Shown here in pieces: positions 1 through 4,996 of a stretch of DNA of 6,696 bases. The stretch spans positions 1 through 6,696 of the forward strand of contig SLIE01000386.1 of the NCBI GenBank assembly GCA_007135795.1. Direction: 5' to 3'. Under the pieces are notes generated by a model. The model was not told the DNA's origin, ran no database searches, and saw nothing but the letters and a program-made list of their open reading frames with translations. Every line of letters starts with the position of its first letter. The stretch's first letter is position 1. A program made the translations under genes and the position numbers. Source of the stretch: Desulfobacterales bacterium. Lineage in GTDB: Bacteria; Desulfobacterota; Desulfobacteria; Desulfobacterales; Desulfosalsimonadaceae.

Positions 1-1760
1 GGTGTGATGTTATTTTCTTTATTATACTTTTCCTGGATTTTTCGACGACGCGTGGTTTCATCCATTGAATACTTCATGGCCGCGGTCACTTTGTCGGCAT
101 ACATCAATACTGTTCCATTAATGTGCCTGGCTGCCCTCCCCACGGTCTGGACCAGGGACCGGTTGGAACGGAGAAACCCCTCCTTGTCCGCATCCAGGAT
201 AGCAACCAATGAGACCTCAGGAAGATCGAGTCCCTCCCGGAGAAGGTTGATCCCGACCAGGACATCAAACTCCCCTGCCCGCAGATCTCTGATGATTTCA
301 ATTCGCTCAAGCGTTTTAATATCCGAGTGAAGATACCGGACGCGGATATCCAGGTCGGTGTAATAATCAGTCAGATCCTCAGCCATTCGCTTGGTAAGCG
401 TGGTAACCAGCACCCGTTCGTTTTTCTGGATCCGGCGCTTGATCTCAGTGAGCAGGTCATCGACCTGGTTGTTGGCGGGACGGACGATAATTTCAGGATC
501 AATAAGTCCGGTTGGACGAACAATCTGCTCGACCACCGCACCTTCCGATTTTCTCAATTCTGATTCTGCAGGTGTGGCGGAAACGTAGATGGCCTCATTG
601 GTGCGCTCTTCAAATTCTGTAAATCGAAGCGGCCGGTTGTCCATTGCGGAAGTAAGTCTGAAACCGTAATCAACAAGGGTTTTCTTTCTTGAATGATCCC
701 CGTTGTACATGCCATGTATCTGGGGGAGGCCGATATGACTTTCGTCAATGAATAACAGAAAATCATCCGGGAAATAATCCAGAAGTGTTGGCGGCGGATC
801 TCCCGGGTTGCGGCCGGTTATATGTCTCGAGTAATTTTCAATTCCATTGCAGTACCCGAGTTCAAGGATCATTTCCATGTCATAATTGGTCCGCTCCTCG
901 ATTCTCTGGGCTTCGATGAGTTTGTTTTCCCTTTGGAACCGGTCAATACAAACTTTCAGTTCCTCCTGGATTGACTCGATGATACCCCTTCGGCTCCGGC
1001 GCTGCGTAACATAATGACTTGCGGGATATATGGTTGCACGGCCAAGTTTTTTTTTGACACTTCCGGTAAGCGGGTCGATTTCGGCAAGCGAATCAATTTC
1101 ATCACCAAAAAACTCTATTCGAATGGCGAGATCTTCTTCGTAGGAAGGGAAAATTTCAACCCGGTCTCCGCGGACGCGAAAAACACCCCGATGAAAATCC
1201 ATATCGTTTCTCTGGTACTGCATTTCGACCAGGGATGACAAAAGCTTCTCTCGGGTGAGTTCCATCTCTTTTTTAATATCAAGCCGCATGGCAAGATAAT
1301 CTTCAGGTGCGCCGAGACCGTAAATACACGACACAGACGCAACAACCAGCACATCCTTTCTCGAAAGGACCGACCGGGTAGCGGAATGCCGCATTTTATC
1401 GATCATTTCATTTATGGATGAATCCTTCTGGATGTATGTATCTGATACGGGAAGATATGCCTCCGGTTGATAATAATCATAATAACTGACAAAGTATTCA
1501 ACCGCATTTTCGGGAAAGAAGGATGCAAATTCATTGTAAAGCTGAGCGGCGAGCGTTTTATTTGGTGCGATGATCAGCGTTGGTTTCTGAATTTTTTCAA
1601 TTACATTGGCCATGGTAAAGGTCTTGCCGGACCCGGTTACCCCTAAAAGCACCTGGTGTTTTTTTCCGGAGCGCAATCCCCGGGTCAGGGCTTCGATAGC
1701 CGCGGGTTGATCGCCTTTCGGCGTCATCGCGGTTTTGAGCTTGAATTTTTCGTTTTCCAT
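1..1760 (-). CDS. uvrB: Excinuclease ABC subunit UvrB, C-terminus cut by window edge
   Basis: UvrB is the damage-verifying helicase-like subunit of nucleotide excision repair. It is loaded by UvrA and then recruits UvrC to incise DNA in the cytoplasm. The frame is open from the ATG at 1760 to the left edge, giving 586 residues. Visible motifs: Walker A GVTGSGKT at residues 40-47; the beta-hairpin that inserts behind the lesion, starting [12 protein letters not shown] at 93-104; the DESH Walker B box at 339-342; GINLLREG from 503; and motif [10 protein letters not shown] at 538-545. Family members have about 665-680 residues, so the missing part is the last ~80-90, including the UVR motif that binds UvrC. 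This ATG is chosen because [10 protein letters not shown] matches the usual UvrB N-terminus; the Shine-Dalgarno is poor. The gene follows cysS by 104 bp on the same strand, with a possible LexA box in the gap. No frameshift was found when the whole frame was read through. Identification is essentially certain. Confidence 0.98.
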   Translation of the reverse strand, partial: MENEKFKLKTAMTPKGDQPAAIEALTRGLRSGKKHQVLLGVTGSGKTFTMANVIEKIQKPTLIIAPNKTLAAQLYNEFASFFPENAVEYFVSYYDYYQPEAYLPVSDTYIQKDSSINEMIDKMRHSATRSVLSRKDVLVVASVSCIYGLGAPEDYLAMRLDIKKEMELTREKLLSSLVEMQYQRNDMDFHRGVFRVRGDRVEIFPSYEEDLAIRIEFFGDEIDSLAEIDPLTGSVKKKLGRATIYPASHYVTQRRSRRGIIESIQEELKVCIDRFQRENKLIEAQRIEERTNYDMEMILELGYCNGIENYSRHITGRNPGDPPPTLLDYFPDDFLLFIDESHIGLPQIHGMYNGDHSRKKTLVDYGFRLTSAMDNRPLRFTEFEERTNEAIYVSATPAESELRKSEGAVVEQIVRPTGLIDPEIIVRPANNQVDDLLTEIKRRIQKNERVLVTTLTKRMAEDLTDYYTDLDIRVRYLHSDIKTLERIEIIRDLRAGEFDVLVGINLLREGLDLPEVSLVAILDADKEGFLRSNRSLVQTVGRAARHINGTVLMYADKVTAAMKYSMDETTRRRKIQEKYNKENNIT

Positions 1761-1808
1761 ATTCCATGTTTGACGGTTTTTTCAAAAAAGCCCGAAAAAA
1801 ATTTCTTC

Positions 1809-1824
1809 TTGAGTATATATTCAG
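1809..1824 (-). promoter_or_regulatory. Candidate LexA (SOS) box and overlapping -10 upstream of uvrB
   Basis: On the minus strand the site reads CTG, then AATATATACT, then CAA. The classical gamma-proteobacterial LexA operator is CTG-N10-CAG with an AT-alternating core, so only the last base of the second half-site deviates. It lies 48 bp upstream of the uvrB ATG. TATACT at 1817-1812, inside the site, matches a -10 hexamer at 5 of 6 positions, and an operator overlapping -10 is the usual LexA arrangement. The matching -35 (TCGAGC at 1840-1835, 17-bp spacer) is weak, at 3 of 6. LexA in Desulfobacterota relatives often uses other motifs, so this could be a chance match in AT-rich DNA. Confidence 0.35.
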
Positions 1825-1864
1825 CGATTTGAGCGCTCGATGGGTAAAAGCGACTGGATCGATA

Positions 1865-3343
1865 TTATGACTTCAATTTCCAGATGGTTCCGTCAGGTCG
1901 GTCTTCCAGGAGAATCCCGAGTGCGAGCAATTCATCTCTTATTTGATCGGCAGTTGCAAACGCCTTGTTTTGACGTGCCTGTTTCCGGAGAATAATCTGC
2001 TCTTCAACCCAAGCGGGATCGATCTTTCGCTGGGCGGTAACTTTTTCAAGTTTCTGCGTACAATAAACATCCGGAGTCAGGCGTGCAATCCCAAGAACCC
2101 GCCCGATTCTTAAAATATCCGCTGTCTCCGCCATAACGCTTTTTCGGTTCACGTGTTCGTGTGTATTCGAGTCAGCATCAATCATGCGGTTGATTTTTCG
2201 AACCGTTTCAAAAACAATCCCAATAGCGCGAGCGGTGTTGAAATCATCATCCATTGCTTCACGGAAAAGCTGCCCGGTTTCGGTTTCCCCGAAATCCCAC
2301 TCTCCATTCGTCTCCCGGGTCGTCTCCCGGGCAATTTTCGCAATCGACGTTTCCAGGTATTGCTCAACCCGTGCCATCAGATCGTATATCCTATCTATCC
2401 CGGAAGTTGCCTCATGCATGGCCTGCCCGGTATAATCCAGTGGAGACCGGTAGTGATTGGAAAGCAGGAACAACCGCAAGGCTTCGGGATGCCATGTTTG
2501 AACGATTTCCCGAATGGTCAGAAAATTCCCCAATGATTTGGACATCTTTTCCTGATTGATGTTGATAAAGCCGTTATGAACCCAGTATTTTACAAATGTC
2601 TTTCCAAACGCCGCCTCTGACTGGGCAATTTCATTTTCGTGATGCGGAAAGATAAGGTCCATCCCTCCGCCATGAATATCAAAGGTTTGTCCCAGGTATT
2701 CCGCGCTCATGGCAGAACACTCGATATGCCAGCCGGGGCGTCCGCTTCCCCATGGACTGTCCCACTGTGGTTCACCCGGTTTGGATGCTTTCCATAATAC
2801 GAAATCATAAGGGTTTTTCTTGCGGGGGTCTACCTCGACGCGGGAACCGGCAACCATATCCTCCAGGCGTCTTCCGGACAGTTTTCCGTAATCCTTGTAT
2901 TTTTCCACTGAAAAATAGACATCGCCATCCGCGGCATAGGCATATCCCTTATCAATCAGGATTGAAATAATATTGACAATCTGATCGATATGTTCGGTGG
3001 CTTTTGGTTCCATGGTTGGTTTGACCATGTTCAGGCAAGCCATGTCCTCATTAAATTCGTTTATGTATTTCTCGGATATTTCAGCGGACGTGACCCCGGC
3101 CTCATTGGCACGGGCAATGATTTTATCATCCACATCCGTAAAGTTTCTTACATAAAAGACATCGTATCCACAGGCTTTTAAATAACGATAAATTATATCA
3201 AAAACCACCACTGATCGTGCATGACCGATATGACAGGAGTCATAAACCGTGGGGCCGCACACGTACATGCGAATTTTACCCGGCTCCTCGGGCTCCAGAA
3301 TTTCCTTCTGCCGGCTCAAAGAGTTATATATCCTGATCGTCAT
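1865..3343 (-). CDS. cysS: Cysteinyl-tRNA synthetase
   Basis: This class I aminoacyl-tRNA synthetase charges tRNA-Cys with cysteine using ATP, as a cytoplasmic monomer. The 492-residue product is full length (the E. coli enzyme has about 461). Visible signatures: CGPTVYD from residue 29; HIGH at 38-41; the zinc and cysteine-recognition ligands C29, C209, H234 and E238, in the same numbering as the E. coli enzyme; HIECSAM at 206-212 preceded by W205; HGGGMDLIFPHHENE at 224-238; and KMSKS at 266-270. The last ~55 residues match the anticodon-binding C-terminal tail (ATADQIRDELLALGI followed by LEDRPDGTIWKLK). The ATG at 3343 gives the usual MTIRIYN start; a weak AAGG lies just ahead of it. The stop is TAA. 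The gene starts 61 bp after ispF on the same strand, with no terminator seen between them, so cotranscription with ispF is likely. No unusual residues were found at catalytic positions. Confidence 0.98.
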   Translation of the reverse strand: MTIRIYNSLSRQKEILEPEEPGKIRMYVCGPTVYDSCHIGHARSVVVFDIIYRYLKACGYDVFYVRNFTDVDDKIIARANEAGVTSAEISEKYINEFNEDMACLNMVKPTMEPKATEHIDQIVNIISILIDKGYAYAADGDVYFSVEKYKDYGKLSGRRLEDMVAGSRVEVDPRKKNPYDFVLWKASKPGEPQWDSPWGSGRPGWHIECSAMSAEYLGQTFDIHGGGMDLIFPHHENEIAQSEAAFGKTFVKYWVHNGFININQEKMSKSLGNFLTIREIVQTWHPEALRLFLLSNHYRSPLDYTGQAMHEATSGIDRIYDLMARVEQYLETSIAKIARETTRETNGEWDFGETETGQLFREAMDDDFNTARAIGIVFETVRKINRMIDADSNTHEHVNRKSVMAETADILRIGRVLGIARLTPDVYCTQKLEKVTAQRKIDPAWVEEQIILRKQARQNKAFATADQIRDELLALGILLEDRPDGTIWKLKS

Positions 3344-3404
3344 AGCCTTGAATCCGTTTTATATGTAAAACATGTTTAAATAATGCTGTCCGCCGGCACA
3401 GAAT

Positions 3405-3878
3405 TTATGACACACCGAGCATGACAACGCACATGGCTGCTATCCCTTCCCCACTGCCCACAAACCCTAATCCCTCGGTTGTTGTGGCTTTGATGTTTAC
3501 GCATTCCGGAGGGAGATCCACTGTCAAAGAAATTTTTTCCGCAATTGCCTGTTTAAAAGGGCCAAGCCTGGGGGCTTCAGCGAAAACGGTCGTATCGATA
3601 TTAAAAATCCGAAACCCTCTTTGCGAAACCATCTCCCAGGTTTTTTCAAGCAGTCGAATACTATATATATCTTTAAAGGCGGGATCAGAATCCGGAAAAT
3701 GCTCACCAATGTCTCCCATTCCCGCGGCACCCAGCAAGGCATCGCAAATTGCATGGGTCAGCACGTCGGCATCCGAATGCCCGGCAAGCCCCTTGTCAAA
3801 AGGGATTTCAATGCCGCCGAGTATTAATTTTCTTTTTTCCACCAACCTATGAATATCATATCCGATACCAATGCGCAC
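3405..3878 (-). CDS. ispF: 2-C-methyl-D-erythritol 2,4-cyclodiphosphate synthase
   Basis: IspF catalyses the fifth step of the MEP isoprenoid pathway, converting CDP-methylerythritol 2-phosphate to methylerythritol cyclodiphosphate with release of CMP. It works as a trimer with a zinc site at each subunit interface. At 157 residues it has the typical family length. Visible: metal ligands D8, H10 and H42 in GYDIH and DVLTH; HSDAD at 34-38; the GMGDIGEHFPD block at 53-63 containing D56; and the CMP-binding KATTTEGLGF block at 130-139. The start is GTG at 3878, fixed by an AGGAG six bases upstream and by the canonical MRIGIGYDIH N-terminus. Oddity: the family motif GRGEG reads GSGEG here, so position 142 is Ser rather than the Arg of E. 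coli; E144 is kept. The partner ispD, often adjacent in related genomes, is not upstream within this window. cysS follows after 61 bp. Confidence 0.97.
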   Translation of the reverse strand: MRIGIGYDIHRLVEKRKLILGGIEIPFDKGLAGHSDADVLTHAICDALLGAAGMGDIGEHFPDSDPAFKDIYSIRLLEKTWEMVSQRGFRIFNIDTTVFAEAPRLGPFKQAIAEKISLTVDLPPECVNIKATTTEGLGFVGSGEGIAAMCVVMLGVS

Positions 3879-3884
3879 GAAAAA

Positions 3885-3889
3885 CTCCT
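3885..3889 (-). promoter_or_regulatory. Ribosome binding site of ispF
   Basis: AGGAG on the minus strand lies six bases ahead of the GTG start codon. It decides the non-ATG start at 3878; no ATG upstream gives a better family N-terminus. Confidence 0.8.
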
Positions 3890-3897
3890 GAAAAATG

Positions 3898-3926
3898 CTT
3901 GTATGATGATTTCAAAACATTTTCAA
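3898..3926 (-). promoter_or_regulatory. Candidate sigma-70 promoter of the ispF-cysS transcript
   Basis: Minus-strand TTGAAA at 3926-3921 (5 of 6 to TTGACA) is followed by a 17-bp spacer and TACAAG at 3903-3898 (4 of 6 to TATAAT). Initiation about seven bases downstream would leave a leader of only some 10-15 bases, carrying just the AGGAG site. Hexamer matches of this quality occur by chance in AT-rich DNA, so this is tentative. Confidence 0.35.
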
Positions 3927-4050
3927 TATCACAAAACAACGTTCACGTAAACGGGCAAATGCCAGTAATTCCTGGTTCATCCTTTAACAGCGCTTAAAAA
4001 ATGATATGCCGGAATGTCTAAGGAGCGTGCCAAGGGCATGTCGTCATAAA

Positions 4051-4066
4051 TGCGATGCCTATCGCA
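4051..4066. repeat. Short inverted repeat (6-bp stem, 4-base loop)
   Basis: TGCGAT and ATCGCA flank the loop GCCT as a perfect inverted repeat. No T-run follows on either strand, so it is not an intrinsic terminator of the deacetylase gene that ends at 4141. It may be part of a larger RNA structure, a protein-binding site, or chance. Confidence 0.3.
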
Positions 4067-4140
4067 GGGGGATCGTCAAAGACTTGTTGATCGCCTATCG
4101 TCCACACCAGCAGCGAGTCAGAGGAGACTTAACAACGCCA

Positions 4141-4893
4141 TCAGGAATCAGTCTTGTAGAGGCCGTTAATAAGTGCGGCAGCATTCAGACCGAGCACTGC
4201 ATGATTATATCCCCCTTCCAATATGGCAAAACAACCCCCTTTGTTTGCTGCAGCAGACCGCGCAGTCATTTGACCGATGCGGTGATAATCCTCGGTGGTC
4301 AGTAATCCTCCCCAATCTTTCATGTGATTGTCAAATCCCGCTGAAATACCGATCATGTCGACGCTTGTTTCAGACAGTATTTGTTCAACCGCATAGAGAT
4401 ATTTATCACGGGTGTTATTGGCGATATTATGCGTAACTACCCAACTTTCGCCTTGCAGGATATTATCCGTGCCATCGCCGTAATGCAGATCAATATCAAG
4501 CACCAGTGCAGTGTTAATAAGGTTTTCCGCTTTAAGCGCAAGCATGGCGATGGCCATGTTATTGAAAAAACAAAAGCCCCATGCACTGTCCGCAGACGCA
4601 TGGTGGCCGGGTGGCCGAATCGCACCAAAGGCCGGTTCCGTTAACCCGATGCGGGCGGTTTCGATTGCTGCACCCGCAGCCAGTGCGGCAATATCATAAA
4701 GACCCTGATTTTCTATATCGTTAACGTGAGACCGGGTGTGCGCCGCAAGTATTTGTGCCCGCGTGGCCGGCATCGGCTCCACAATTTCGACATGTTCCGG
4801 CAACGCATCGATTATCGCCTCCATCCGACCCGGCGCCGAGGCCGGATCGGAAGTGTATTCGGTGAAAAAATAATCAGAAAAGACAACTTTCAT
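4141..4893 (-). CDS. Compact HDAC-like zinc deacetylase (histone deacetylase / acetylpolyamine amidohydrolase superfamily)
   Basis: Members of this superfamily hydrolyse N-acetyl (or acyl) amides from lysines, polyamines or small molecules, in the cytoplasm, using one catalytic zinc. The product is 250 residues. Motifs in order: YTSDPASAPGRMEAI at 13-27, the equivalent of the HPERPERL entry segment; RPPGHH at 93-98 with the catalytic His pair H97/H98; WGFCFFNN at 105-112; DIDLHYGDGT at 133-142 with zinc ligands D135 and H137; SAGFD at 184-188 with the third ligand D188; and LEGGY at 225-229 with transition-state Tyr Y229. All catalytic positions are present, so activity is expected. The length is about 100 residues below the usual 340-375, with a short N-terminus and shortened surface loops. 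The substrate cannot be told from sequence, and the neighbours give no clue. The ATG at 4893 is fixed by an excellent Shine-Dalgarno. The gene stands 103 bp after the FN3-barrel gene and is probably its own unit. Confidence 0.93.
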   Translation of the reverse strand: MKVVFSDYFFTEYTSDPASAPGRMEAIIDALPEHVEIVEPMPATRAQILAAHTRSHVNDIENQGLYDIAALAAGAAIETARIGLTEPAFGAIRPPGHHASADSAWGFCFFNNMAIAMLALKAENLINTALVLDIDLHYGDGTDNILQGESWVVTHNIANNTRDKYLYAVEQILSETSVDMIGISAGFDNHMKDWGGLLTTEDYHRIGQMTARSAAANKGGCFAILEGGYNHAVLGLNAAALINGLYKTDS

Positions 4894-4996
4894 TTATATC
4901 TCCTCCTTGGATTTATCGTTTTTAATGAAATCCGATTCAAGGCGATTGAGAGTCGTTTTAAATCATAATAATTTTTAAATAATGATCCTGTTGAAT
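4894..4996. other. AT-rich intergenic region upstream of the deacetylase gene
   Basis: This 103-bp gap separates the FN3-barrel gene from the deacetylase gene. It is AT-rich, with TTTTAAAT occurring twice (4956-4963 and 4973-4980). On the minus strand TATGAT at 4967-4962 resembles a -10, but no acceptable -35 stands 16-18 bp upstream. No hairpin with a T-run that would end the FN3-barrel transcript was seen. Confidence 0.4.
4901..4908 (-). promoter_or_regulatory. Strong ribosome binding site of the deacetylase gene
   Basis: AAGGAGGA on the minus strand is a near-perfect anti-16S match seven bases ahead of the ATG at 4893. It is the strongest Shine-Dalgarno in the window. It confirms the short N-terminus as real and not a misplaced start inside a longer frame. 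Confidence 0.88.

Larger units (their letters stand above)
3879..4140. other. Intergenic region between deacetylase gene and ispF, no convincing gene
   Basis: This is the longest non-coding gap in the window (262 bp). The ispF-proximal third is AT-rich and holds the candidate promoter and ribosome binding site. At 3940-3953 there is an imperfect 14-bp palindrome (CGTTCACGTAAACG, 12 of 14 positions symmetric) just upstream of the candidate -35; it could be an operator but has no known match. The part from about 4010 to 4140 is richer in GC. It contains a 6-bp stem hairpin at 4051-4066 and GCCTATCG repeated at 4057-4064 and 4093-4100. No tRNA fold, terminator with a U-tract, or conserved protein was seen. 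Confidence 0.6.

Noticed and set aside
1597..1785. Minus-strand open frame overlapping the uvrB start, suggesting a possible uvrB frameshift
   Set aside because: Reading from the ATG at 1760 gives an unbroken UvrB sequence to the window edge, so the other frame is a shadow and uvrB is intact here.
1773..1805. T6/A6 complementary runs upstream of uvrB, considered as a terminator after cysS
   Set aside because: The complementary runs are nearly adjacent, leaving no room for a loop, and the stem would be only A-T pairs.
1831..1838. Palindrome GAGCGCTC downstream of cysS
   Set aside because: Only 8 bp, with no loop and no T-run, so it is neither a terminator nor a recognisable operator.
2153..2536. 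Plus-strand open frame of 127 codons opposite cysS
   Set aside because: It lies wholly antisense to strongly supported cysS coding sequence and shows no recognisable domain.
3368..3377. Perfect 10-bp palindrome AAACATGTTT between ispF and cysS
   Set aside because: It is short and AT-rich, with no spacing relationship to a promoter and no known operator match; expected by chance.
3387..3402. Possible hairpin (CTGT/ACAG arms) just after the ispF stop, considered as a terminator
   Set aside because: The stem is four base pairs with internal mismatches and is not followed by a true U-tract; it would not separate ispF from cysS.
3421..3852. Plus-strand open frame of 143 codons opposite ispF
   Set aside because: It mirrors the ispF reading frame; the composition is that of an antisense shadow and no family motif is present.
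4050..4169. Plus-strand ORF of 39 codons (begins MRCLSQGDRQRL)
   Set aside because: It has no usable Shine-Dalgarno at the right distance, overlaps the 3' end of the deacetylase gene in convergent orientation, and resembles no known small protein. It most likely arises by chance.
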